A stretch of DNA of 5,860 nucleotides from an uncultured Pelosinus sp. (lineage in GTDB: Bacteria; Bacillota; Negativicutes; UMGS1260), in assembly GCA_900550105.1 (NCBI GenBank), contig URQW01000140.1, forward strand, positions 1 to 5,860, written 5' to 3'. The notes under the pieces were generated by a model. It did no database searches, had not been told where the DNA came from, and saw nothing but the letters and a program-made list of their open reading frames with translations. Positions 1-5,860 of the stretch are shown piece after piece; within the stretch, counting starts at the first letter, position 1, and each line of letters begins with the position of its first letter. Position numbers and translations under genes: made by a program.

Positions 1-1280
1 TATTCTGTATAATATTGACCTTCTTTTTCCAGCCAATTTACTGTTAAATGATTATTTTTGATTTTTTCTTCCGCATCAGGCATAGATAAGGTCCTTGCAC
101 GCACTTTTACAGTTCCTTCTTCGGTCTCCCGCTCTTCCCATTCACGCATATAAAAAGGCAGACCGATTAACACTTTTTCCTTGGGCACAAAGCGAAGCGT
201 CTTATCAATACCAGCTTTTACCCAAGCAAGCGATGCTACGGAACCGCTTATCGGACTTTTCGACCAATGTTCATCATAAGTCATAACCATAACATAATCA
301 ACCGCCTTGCCAAGTCGTGATCGATCATAGCAATTCGACCAATTCGGTACATTGCTTGGTACGGTTACATCAACAGAAACTACGAGATTTTGTCTTTTGA
401 GAATCTCTGATGCTTTTTCGATAAAAGCAGACAACGCTTCTTTATCTTGATCATAAACATTTTCGATATCAAAGTTAATCCCATCAAGTCCATAATAAGA
501 ACTATAAAATAATAAAGATGCAATTACTCTGTTTTGTGCCGTTTCACTGGCCAATAATTCATGGGTTAAATCAGGATCAAAACTATTAGTAATTAAAGCC
601 CATACTTTATAGCCTTTACTATGAGCCAAATCTACATACTGACTATCAGCCTTACTCATAATAGCGCCACTACCGCTCACAATAGAAAACCAAGTAGGTG
701 AAAGAACATTTAGACCTGCCACCGTCTCTTCCTTGGCTAAATCGTTGCTTGTTGCCCGCACATCCCAAGCTAAATTAATTTTGCCCGCCGGAATCCCTTT
801 CGCTGGCAAGGCTTGAACAGAATAAGGCGCTATCGTTTTACTATTCGGCTCTAAAATAACATGACCGCTATAGTCAAAGGAACTGGCCAGACCAGTAATC
901 ATATCAAGATTAACTACATCAACATAAGGACGTCCGCCAAGCTTTACCGCCGGAAAACTCATCACCATTTTTTCTTGCAGCGACTTTTTGATTGCTTGAT
1001 TGTCTGTAGTTAAGCGTCCGCTAGGTACAGTTAAGAAGACCCGATTTTCTTCACTACGGTAAACAGCGTCTCCATCTACATAGTTCTTCAAGGTTTCAAA
1101 AGAAACAAGAATTTCATTGGCATTGACATAGGCCACATCAGAAATTGGCGCATAACCAGCTTCCGTCTTCACAACAATCGGCTTTGCCTCGCGGAAAGGC
1201 GCTGCTTCACCGCTATTTCCCATAAATATGCCAAAAAGGAATACCCACAAACATCCCCAAAAAAAGATTTTTCTACCCAT
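1..1280 (-). CDS. Secreted glycoside hydrolase family 18 protein with copper-amine-oxidase-like N-terminal region (3' end outside window)
   Basis: I translated this gene by hand from the ATG at 1280-1278. It gives 426 uninterrupted codons and is still open at the window edge, so the C-terminus is missing. Residues 5-20 are strongly hydrophobic after MGRK, which suits a signal peptide, with a possible cleavage near the small residues of GEAA (25-28). Residues about 30-130 resemble the copper-amine-oxidase N-terminal fold often found in Firmicute wall proteins (for example GGRPYVDVVNLDMITGL). The GH18 barrel follows from about 145. Its catalytic signature is LDGINFDIEN, with D271 and the proton donor E273 intact, and MTYDEHW lies at 333-339. 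The DG-x-N-x-D-x-E form is that of the YaaH/YdhD-like spore-wall branch of GH18, so a peptidoglycan or amino-sugar polymer substrate is likely, though this is inferred. An AGGGGG site sits 5-6 bases before the ATG. A terminator separates the gene from proA. A degenerate substrate-binding relative cannot be excluded. Confidence 0.9.
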   Translation of the reverse strand, partial: MGRKIFFWGCLWVFLFGIFMGNSGEAAPFREAKPIVVKTEAGYAPISDVAYVNANEILVSFETLKNYVDGDAVYRSEENRVFLTVPSGRLTTDNQAIKKSLQEKMVMSFPAVKLGGRPYVDVVNLDMITGLASSFDYSGHVILEPNSKTIAPYSVQALPAKGIPAGKINLAWDVRATSNDLAKEETVAGLNVLSPTWFSIVSGSGAIMSKADSQYVDLAHSKGYKVWALITNSFDPDLTHELLASETAQNRVIASLLFYSSYYGLDGINFDIENVYDQDKEALSAFIEKASEILKRQNLVVSVDVTVPSNVPNWSNCYDRSRLGKAVDYVMVMTYDEHWSKSPISGSVASLAWVKAGIDKTLRFVPKEKVLIGLPFYMREWEERETEEGTVKVRARTLSMPDAEEKIKNNHLTVNWLEKEGQYYTE

Positions 1281-1374
1281 GCTTTCCCCCTAAAAAGTAA
1301 AATCTTTAATTAAATTTGACAAAGCAACGAGAAAACCCTTTCTTATGAATAAAAGCCTCCTCTGCTTGCTCTTG

Positions 1375-1423
1375 AAAAAAAGCAGAAAAATTCCCGCTTT
1401 TCAGCGAAAAACTGTCTGCTTTT
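1375..1423 (-). terminator. Rho-independent terminator after proA
   Basis: Read on the minus strand, a perfect 9-bp stem (AAAAGCAGA with TCTGCTTTT) encloses a second small stem (CGCT with AGCG), and a run of seven T follows. It begins about 10 bases past the proA stop codon, which is where the end of the operon transcript would be expected. The plus-strand reading has only the stem's own four T, so termination is probably one-directional and serves proA. The placement and the T-run make this a confident call, although no folding energy was computed. Confidence 0.85.
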
Positions 1424-1433
1424 ATACGAAATT

Positions 1434-2681
1434 CTAGCGAATTTGTCCGTCACCATCAATCAAGTACTTTGTACTCGTCATTTCTTTCAATCCCATGGGA
1501 CCGCGCGCGTGAAGCTTTTGTGTACTAATGCCAATTTCGGCGCCAAAACCAAATTCACCGCCATCGGTAAAGCGAGTGGAAGCATTCACATACACAGCTG
1601 CAGCATCAACCTCCCGCTGGAAACGACGAGCCTGAAAATAATTGGTTGTTACGATCGCTTCAGAATGGCCCGTACTATACTTGGCAATATGTTCTAAAGC
1701 TTCTTCCAGATCGGCCACAACTTTGACTGATAAGATATAATCATGATATTCCGTAGCCCAGTCTTCTGCCGTTGCTGCTTTCACCTGGGAATCATAGCGC
1801 TGTGTCATTTCGCAGCCCCGTAGTTCTACCTGAGCTTCGCGATAGCGTTTAAGCATGAGCGGCATAAAAGCATCCGCAATATTCTTATGAACTAAAAGGG
1901 TTTCCATAGCATTGCAAACGCCAGGGCGCGACACTTTCGCATTAAAAGCAATTTCTGTAGCCATCATAAGATCAGCCGACTCATCAATGAAAGTGTGGCA
2001 GACGCCTGTGCCTGTTTCAATGACTGGTACTGTACTATTTTGTACTACGGTTTGAATGAGTCCGGCGCCGCCGCGGGGAATAATCACATCAATATAGCGA
2101 TTCATTTTAAGCAGCAGTTGCACAGCTTGACGGTCTGTCGTTGCAACAAGAGAAATCGCGCCTTGAGGAATCCCTGCCGCTTCGGCGGCTGTAACCAAAA
2201 TTTTCGCCAAAGCTTGATTGGAAGCAAAGGCTTCCGATCCGCCCCGCAAAACAACAGCATTTCCCGTTTTCAAGCAAATTCCCGCCGCATCAACCGTTAC
2301 ATTAGGCCTTGCTTCATAAATCATCGCGATCACACCGAGCGGAACGCGGACTTGACGAATTTCCAAGCCGTTAGGACGCCGCTGCACCGAAAGGGTTTCA
2401 CCTATCGGGTCAGATAAAGCCGCTAACTGTCTAAGGCCGTCAGCCATAGCCTGAAGACGGCCTTCGTCAAGGCGAAGCCTGTCTAATAAAGCCTCACTGA
2501 GACCGTTGGCCCTGCCTTGTGTCAAATCCTGTTCATTGGCGGCAAAAATAGCCGCCTGCTCTGTTAATAGAGCATCAGCCATCTGAAGTAGCGCCTGATT
2601 TTTCATTTCAGATGAAATGACAGCCAACTTTCTGGCAGCCGCTTTCGCCTGTTTTGCTTGTTCTTCTAACTCTCGCTCCAT
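1434..2681 (-). CDS. proA: Gamma-glutamyl phosphate reductase (glutamate-5-semialdehyde dehydrogenase)
   Basis: This cytoplasmic enzyme of proline synthesis uses NADPH to reduce gamma-glutamyl 5-phosphate to glutamate 5-semialdehyde, which cyclises to pyrroline-5-carboxylate. The 415 residues match the usual family length (about 415-420) and the aldehyde-dehydrogenase-like fold. The catalytic cysteine is C256 in PGVCNAMETLLVH (253-265). The family signature V-x5-A-L-x-H-I...H-S-E-x-I-V-T lies at 322-345. A cofactor-region motif KTGNAVVLRGGSEA is at 138-151, and the conserved C-terminal stretch with GEFGFGAEIGIST begins near 375. The ATG at 2681 is preceded by AAAGGAG at about 11 bases and by a nearer GGGAG. 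The gap from proB is 26 bp, so the two are surely cotranscribed and their enzymes work on a labile shared intermediate. No truncation or missing key residue is seen. It is the last gene before the terminator; proC is not in the window. Confidence 0.98.
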   Translation of the reverse strand: MERELEEQAKQAKAAARKLAVISSEMKNQALLQMADALLTEQAAIFAANEQDLTQGRANGLSEALLDRLRLDEGRLQAMADGLRQLAALSDPIGETLSVQRRPNGLEIRQVRVPLGVIAMIYEARPNVTVDAAGICLKTGNAVVLRGGSEAFASNQALAKILVTAAEAAGIPQGAISLVATTDRQAVQLLLKMNRYIDVIIPRGGAGLIQTVVQNSTVPVIETGTGVCHTFIDESADLMMATEIAFNAKVSRPGVCNAMETLLVHKNIADAFMPLMLKRYREAQVELRGCEMTQRYDSQVKAATAEDWATEYHDYILSVKVVADLEEALEHIAKYSTGHSEAIVTTNYFQARRFQREVDAAAVYVNASTRFTDGGEFGFGAEIGISTQKLHARGPMGLKEMTSTKYLIDGDGQIR

Positions 2682-2707
2682 GACTCCCTCTGCTCCTTTT
2701 TTGTATA

Positions 2708-3832
2708 TTATACCAACAAAGCCAGATTGTCGCGATGAATGACTTCATCATACGGTTTAGAACCTAATACAGAAGAAAATTCGTGACTATGACAGCCTTT
2801 AATGCTATCAAGATCACTACTGTTATAATTTACAAGACCACGCGCCACTTCGCGACCGCTTTCATTTACAATGCGAATGGTATTGCCTTGTTCAAAATCA
2901 CCGCTAACGGCAAGAATCCCCGCAGCAAGCAAACTTGAACCAGCTAATAAAGCCTTTTCACAGCCAGCATCAATCGTTACCGAGCCATAAAGGCGCGAAC
3001 CAAAAGCTAGCCAGCGTTTTCTTACATGAAGACTATTTTCCTTCGGCGAAAACAGCGTTCCAATGGCCTTTCCCGCCAAAATATCGCGAATCACACCGTC
3101 ACGACTGCTTAAAGCAATCACCATGGACACACCGCTATTCATAGCAATTTTGCCTGCTTGTATCTTCGTATACATACCGCCAGTACCGCGCAGCGACCCC
3201 GGTTCTCCAGAAAGAGCTTCTATTTCCGGCGTAATATCAGCAATTTCACCAATCAGTCGAGCAGCCGGATTGACGGCAGGGTTTTCCGTATAAACACCTT
3301 CTACGTCAGATAAGATGATTAGTAAATCCGCATCGACAAGGCCAGCGACCGTAGCCGAAAGCGTATCATTGTCGCCGATCTTAAGCTCATCTACAGCAAC
3401 AGCATCATTTTCATTGATGACAGGAATAACTCCCATCTTTAGCAACGTTAAGAGACTGCTACGCGAATTGGCATAACGACGCCGATTGACGGAATCTTCC
3501 CTTGTAAGCAGTACTTGGGCTACTGTTTGCCCGTATTCGCCAAAGATTTTTTCATAAACATGCATTAAAATCCCTTGCCCCACAGCCGCCGCAGCTTGCT
3601 TTTCCGGGATCGTTTTGGGCTTTTCTATAAGCCCTAACCGATCCATACCAACACCGACAGCACCAGAGGTTACTAAGATCATTTCCTTGCCTTGGTTGGC
3701 TAAATCAGCCAATTCACGAACTAGTTTTTCTATACGAAACAAATTCAACTTGCCATTTTCATAAGTCAAGGTGCTTGTACCCAGTTTAACAACAATTCGC
3801 CTCGCCTTTGACAAATCTGCTCTTGTTACCAT
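2708..3832 (-). CDS. proB: Glutamate 5-kinase with C-terminal PUA domain
   Basis: ProB phosphorylates L-glutamate with ATP to gamma-glutamyl phosphate, the committed step of proline synthesis. Residues about 10-255 form the amino-acid-kinase domain: VVKLGTSTLT at 14-23 (phosphate loop), VTSGAVGVG at 54-62, INENDAV at 139-145, GDNDTLSA at 153-160 and SDVEGVYTENP at 175-185. The glutamate 5-kinase signature GTGGMYTKIQAGKIA lies at 216-230. Residues about 278-362 form a PUA domain, as in the full-length E. coli-type enzyme; the 374 residues fit that architecture. The ATG at 3832 follows AAAGGAG by 8 bases. The leader between yhbY and proB is only 30 bp, too short for a T-box or riboswitch, so control is probably through proline feedback on the enzyme, as known for the family, rather than a local RNA element. 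All motifs look intact. Confidence 0.98.
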   Translation of the reverse strand: MVTRADLSKARRIVVKLGTSTLTYENGKLNLFRIEKLVRELADLANQGKEMILVTSGAVGVGMDRLGLIEKPKTIPEKQAAAAVGQGILMHVYEKIFGEYGQTVAQVLLTREDSVNRRRYANSRSSLLTLLKMGVIPVINENDAVAVDELKIGDNDTLSATVAGLVDADLLIILSDVEGVYTENPAVNPAARLIGEIADITPEIEALSGEPGSLRGTGGMYTKIQAGKIAMNSGVSMVIALSSRDGVIRDILAGKAIGTLFSPKENSLHVRKRWLAFGSRLYGSVTIDAGCEKALLAGSSLLAAGILAVSGDFEQGNTIRIVNESGREVARGLVNYNSSDLDSIKGCHSHEFSSVLGSKPYDEVIHRDNLALLV

Positions 3833-3862
3833 ATAAAGATCTCCTTTAGCGCTGACATTCCC

Positions 3863-4165
3863 TTAGGGTAAAGTGATAACAGGCTTTTCTTCGTTAGGCA
3901 GATATAAAAGACCATTACGGCCAATTACCTGAACAACTAGAGCGCCAGTAGCCTCGCCGAGTTCATAGATTGCATCACTAGGATCTAGAGGACTGTTTTG
4001 CAACACCCGGACTTTAACAAGTTCTCTAGCGGTAAGCGCCTGCTTTGCACTGATTACTACCGATTCAGCAATACCGCCCTTGCCTAATTGTACGATCGGA
4101 TCTAAATCCATTCCTAAAGACCGAAGATAACGTTTTTGCTTTCCTGTTAATATAATTTCTGACAA
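3863..4165 (-). CDS. yhbY: YhbY/CRM-domain RNA-binding protein, ribosome assembly factor
   Basis: This single CRM (CRS1-YhbY) domain protein is 100 residues long, the usual size. Family members bind RNA and associate with pre-50S ribosomal particles. Visible hallmarks are LTGKQKRYLRSLG at 6-18, the conserved loop QLGKGG at 26-31, the basic stretch ELVKVRVLQNS at 48-58 and VQVIGRNGLLYL at 78-89. The start codon is TTG (4165-4163). No ATG lies upstream in frame, and the next internal ATG (residue 19) would remove the conserved N-terminal helix. The TTG has an AGGTGA site 7 bases before it. The obg stop codon is only 11 bp upstream, so translation is probably coupled to obg. This obg-yhbY adjacency is common in Firmicutes and fits a shared role in large-subunit maturation. 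Confidence 0.95.
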   Translation of the reverse strand: MSEIILTGKQKRYLRSLGMDLDPIVQLGKGGIAESVVISAKQALTARELVKVRVLQNSPLDPSDAIYELGEATGALVVQVIGRNGLLYLPNEEKPVITLP

Positions 4166-4172
4166 ACTTTCT

Positions 4173-4185
4173 TCACCTACTCCTT
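4173..4185 (-). promoter_or_regulatory. Split Shine-Dalgarno of yhbY spanning the obg stop codon
   Basis: On the minus strand the sequence reads AAGGAG-TAG-GTGA: the last two obg codons (AAG GAG), its TAG stop, and GTGA. Two partial anti-SD matches result. AAGGAG lies 14 bases from the yhbY TTG, which is long. AGGTGA lies 7 bases from it, which is ideal, and AGGTGA pairs with the UCACCU part of the 16S 3' end. This supports the TTG start and terminating-ribosome coupling from obg. Confidence 0.7.
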
Positions 4186-5448
4186 AAATTCAAACTCCAT
4201 ATCGCGAATACGAACTGTGTCGCCTTCTTTAATCCCTCTAGCCTTCAAAGCCTCATCAACAGCTAAGCGGCGCCAGGCCAATTGAAAACGTCTTAGGCCT
4301 TCATCATCATCAAAGTTAATCATTGCTACCATTTTATCAATTTCTCGATTTGACACAACAAAAGCGCCATCATCAGTCCGACTAATCTGAATCGCATCTT
4401 CATCTTCCGGCTGATAGAGAATCGTCTCGGTTAGAGCTTCCGGTTCTTCTACATAGCTTTCGACAAGCTGCATAGCCCGCCATAACAGCGGCTCCATTCC
4501 TTCGCCCGTAGCAGCCGATACAGGAAACACTTCATAGCCTTGTGCCGTAAGCTCAGTGGTAATCCGTGCCAAATTCTCCGCGGCTTCCGGCAAGTCTACC
4601 TTATTAGCAGCAATAAGCTGCGGTCGTTTCGCCAGACGTTCGCTATATAAACGCAACTCTTGATTAATTTTCACAAAATCCTCGAGGGGATCACGTCCAT
4701 CCAGCGCCGCTGCATCAAGAACATGAATGAGCACTTTGGTCCGTTCTACATGGCGCAAAAACTCGTGTCCCAGGCCGACTCCCTCATGAGCGCCTTCAAT
4801 CAAGCCTGGAATATCAGCTAAAACAAAGCTCGCTCCTTCTTGCAGACGTACAACGCCAAGAACTGGAATGAGCGTCGTAAAATGATAAGAGGCAATCTCC
4901 GGTTTTGCTGCCGTAACACTGGCCAAGATGCTCGATTTGCCAACGCTAGGATAGCCTAATAGGCCCACATCAGCTAACAGCTTCAACTCTAGCAGCAGAT
5001 TTTTCTGCTCGCCAGGTTCACCTTTTTCAGCAAAAGTCGGCGCTTGATGGGTGCTGCTAACAAAGCGAGCATTCCCACGACCACCGCGCCCCCCCTTTGC
5101 GAGGACTGCTTCTTGGCCTATTTCTGTTAAATCAGCCAAAATACGGCCGGTTTCTTCTTCTTTTACAATAGTACCGCGCGGTACTTTTACATATAAATCT
5201 TCTGCGCCACGACCATGCATATTGCTTGTCTGGCCATTGGCGCCACGCTCAGCCTTGAACTTACGACGATAGCGAAAATCAATGAGTGTATTCATATTAG
5301 AATCCACCACAAAGATTACATTGCCGCCGCGGCCGCCATCACCGCCATTAGGGCCGCCCTTCGCCACAAATTTTTCCCGGCGGAAACTGGACATGCCATT
5401 GCCGCCATCGCCGGCCAAGACGGTAATTTTTGCTTTATCGATAAACAT
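4177..5448 (-). CDS. obg: Obg family GTPase (Spo0B-associated GTP-binding protein)
   Basis: Obg is an essential cytoplasmic GTPase that binds the 50S subunit, takes part in its assembly and, in Bacillus, is needed for stress signalling and entry into sporulation. The three standard domains are present in 423 residues (B. subtilis Obg is about 428). The glycine-rich Obg fold (about 1-158) includes GGPNGGDGGRGGNV at 31-44. The G domain (about 159-330) carries G1 GYPSVGKS at 165-172, G2 FTTL at 190-193, G3 DIPGLIEGA at 212-220, G4 NKVD at 282-285 and G5 SAATGEG at 311-317. The C-terminal OCT domain spans about 345-423. Near switch I, IPVLGVV replaces the more usual VPNLG form (V196 for N), a mild difference. 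The ATG at 5448 follows AAAGGAG by 7 bases. It lies between the Spo0B-type gene and yhbY, matching the classic spo0B-obg pairing. Confidence 0.98.
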   Translation of the reverse strand: MFIDKAKITVLAGDGGNGMSSFRREKFVAKGGPNGGDGGRGGNVIFVVDSNMNTLIDFRYRRKFKAERGANGQTSNMHGRGAEDLYVKVPRGTIVKEEETGRILADLTEIGQEAVLAKGGRGGRGNARFVSSTHQAPTFAEKGEPGEQKNLLLELKLLADVGLLGYPSVGKSSILASVTAAKPEIASYHFTTLIPVLGVVRLQEGASFVLADIPGLIEGAHEGVGLGHEFLRHVERTKVLIHVLDAAALDGRDPLEDFVKINQELRLYSERLAKRPQLIAANKVDLPEAAENLARITTELTAQGYEVFPVSAATGEGMEPLLWRAMQLVESYVEEPEALTETILYQPEDEDAIQISRTDDGAFVVSNREIDKMVAMINFDDDEGLRRFQLAWRRLAVDEALKARGIKEGDTVRIRDMEFEFKE

Positions 5449-5475
5449 GATAATTCTCCTTTAAATTGCAATGGT

Positions 5476-5494
5476 CAAGCACTAACTCTGCTTG
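5476..5494 (-). other. Small hairpin in the Spo0B-obg gap
   Basis: On the minus strand CAAGCA and TGCTTG can form a 6-bp stem with a 7-base loop, about 28 bases before the obg start codon. No T-run follows, so it is not an intrinsic terminator. It could mark an mRNA processing or stability site between the two genes, or be chance. The rest of this 78-bp gap shows only the obg ribosome binding site. Confidence 0.3.
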
Positions 5495-5526
5495 CTAGGT
5501 CTTACTATTTGCCAATAAAGAAAAAA

Positions 5527-5757
5527 TTACTCTTTTTCCCCTTTGCAGCAAAGATCCCCTTTGTAGTGAAGCCGCAGCGTTTCATTGACCATATTCGTAT
5601 CTTGCGCCACTTTTTCGAGATAAGCTTGAGCCTGATCGGCTTTGCCAAGCTGCAATAACGCATGAGCTACTTGCAGATGATTCACAAAGTCATGACGCTG
5701 CGCCCGAAGCAGCCGAACTATTTCAGGGCAAATACCCTCGGGAAGCGTTAAATCCAT
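5527..5757 (-). CDS. Short Spo0B-type helical-hairpin protein (putative phosphotransferase domain only)
   Basis: With the start at the ATG of 5757-5755 this is a 76-residue protein. It contains LLRAQRHDFVNHLQVAHALLQLGK (16-39), which matches the Spo0B-type helical (SPOB_a, DHp-like) pattern R-H-D-x-x-N-x-L-Q. H22 is the expected phosphorylatable histidine, equivalent to H30 of B. subtilis Spo0B. A second helix covers about 41-65 after a GKADQ turn, so the two helices could dimerise into a four-helix bundle. B. subtilis Spo0B is about 192 residues and has a further alpha/beta domain, which is absent here: the frame ends in CCKGEKE and only 78 bp remain before obg, so this is not a frameshift. 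Position upstream of obg supports the spo0B assignment. Role in the Spo0A phosphorelay is inferred. It might instead bind another kinase or regulator. The motif is clear, but the protein is too short to be sure of activity. Confidence 0.78.
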   Translation of the reverse strand: MDLTLPEGICPEIVRLLRAQRHDFVNHLQVAHALLQLGKADQAQAYLEKVAQDTNMVNETLRLHYKGDLCCKGEKE

Positions 5758-5765
5758 AAGTAAAG

Positions 5766-5772
5766 CCTCCTT
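5766..5772 (-). promoter_or_regulatory. Ribosome binding site that fixes the Spo0B-type start
   Basis: AAGGAGG on the minus strand lies 8 bases before the ATG at 5757. The longer alternative start at 5781 has no Shine-Dalgarno upstream (the preceding bases are TTTTCATCTA) and would place this AAGGAGG inside its own codons 4-6. The shorter 76-residue product is therefore preferred over the 84-residue one. Confidence 0.85.
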
Positions 5773-5789
5773 ATTCACCATTAGATGAA

Positions 5790-5819
5790 AATTTCGGCTT
5801 CTTGGACGTAATTTCCTGT
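5790..5819 (-). promoter_or_regulatory. Possible sigma-H-like promoter upstream of the Spo0B-type gene
   Basis: The minus strand reads ACAGGAAAT, 12 bases, then GCCGAAATT. The Bacillus sigma-H consensus is roughly R-n-AGGA-WWW, 11-12 bases, then R-n-n-GAAT-WW, so only one core position differs (GAAA for GAAT). The transcript would start some 20-30 bases before the start codon and keep the ribosome binding site. A single weak match in AT-rich DNA can arise by chance, and sigma-H use in this lineage is assumed. Confidence 0.25.
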
Positions 5820-5860
5820 CAGTCTCCTAAAAATCGCTATTTTTGTTTTATTATTAAAAA

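Noticed and set aside
1294..1322. TTGTCA with TACTTT at 17 bases as a sigma-A promoter for the GH18 gene.
   Set aside because: Transcription would begin within or after the AGGGGG ribosome binding site. No better promoter was found in 1281-1374, so the GH18 promoter stays unassigned.
1995..2417. A 140-codon open frame on the plus strand inside proA, and similar plus-strand frames inside proB and obg (up to 147 codons at 5215-5658).
   Set aside because: They lie antisense to well-supported genes with intact motifs and their products show no recognisable domain. The plus-strand frame at 95-286 is likewise antisense to the GH18 gene.
5320..5420. Dense GCCGCC-type repeats at the 5' end of obg.
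   Set aside because: They are simply glycine codons of the glycine-rich Obg fold read in antisense.
5453..5482. TTGACC with AATTAT at 17 bases as a promoter for obg.
   Set aside because: The -10 match is poor (4 of 6), and the transcript would begin at or beyond the obg start codon and lose its ribosome binding site.
5519..5540. GAAAAA...TTTTTC pairing around the stop codon of the Spo0B-type gene as a terminator before obg.
   Set aside because: The stem is short and nearly all A:T, and the T-run is part of the stem. obg has no convincing promoter of its own in the gap, so read-through is expected.
5758..5781. Longer 84-residue version of the Spo0B-type protein starting at 5781.
   Set aside because: No ribosome binding site precedes that ATG, while a perfect AAGGAGG stands 8 bases before the ATG at 5757.
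5829..5844. Palindrome AAAAAT-CGCT-ATTTTT near the right edge as a terminator of an upstream gene.
   Set aside because: The stem is entirely A:T and only 6 bp, too weak for an intrinsic terminator.
5781..5858. Minus-strand frame open from the right edge to a TAA at 5783-5781, possibly the end of an upstream gene.
   Set aside because: It has only about 25 AT-rich codons (Lys, Asn and Ile rich) and does not resemble the end of ribosomal protein L27, the usual upstream neighbour. The length is within chance, but the edge prevents a firm decision.

Overview
The window reads as ordinary chromosome of a low-to-mid GC, endospore-forming Firmicute. The best guess is a Sporomusaceae-like member of the Negativicutes (relatives of Pelosinus, Sporomusa or Anaeromusa). 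That guess rests on three things: strong AGGAGG-type ribosome binding sites, a Spo0B-type helical protein next to obg, and a family 18 glycosidase carrying a copper-amine-oxidase-like N-terminal region. The lineage is inferred from gene content and was not tested by any search.

All supported genes lie on the minus strand, so the biological order runs from high to low coordinates. About 100 AT-rich bases at the right edge hold a possible sigma-H-like promoter. Then come a very short Spo0B-type protein (76 aa), obg (GTPase, 423 aa), yhbY (RNA-binding protein, 100 aa, TTG start), proB (glutamate 5-kinase, 374 aa) and proA (gamma-glutamyl phosphate reductase, 415 aa). The gaps after Spo0B, obg, yhbY and proB are 78, 11, 30 and 26 bp, and no terminator is visible between these genes, so they look like one transcription unit. 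A Rho-independent terminator follows proA. After it, and after about 95 further bases, a separate gene starts for a secreted GH18 protein. That gene runs off the left edge of the window with its C-terminus missing.

Together the operon joins a sporulation phosphotransfer-like protein, two ribosome-assembly factors (Obg, YhbY) and the first two enzymatic steps of proline synthesis (ProB makes gamma-glutamyl phosphate, ProA reduces it to glutamate semialdehyde). The GH18 protein probably acts outside the membrane on cell wall or spore peptidoglycan and seems to be transcribed separately.

No gene-free stretch exceeds 300 bases. No RNA genes, mobile elements, CRISPR arrays or long repeats were seen, and open frames on the plus strand are shadows of the minus-strand genes. 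No clearly new system is present. The most unusual item is the hairpin-only Spo0B-type protein.
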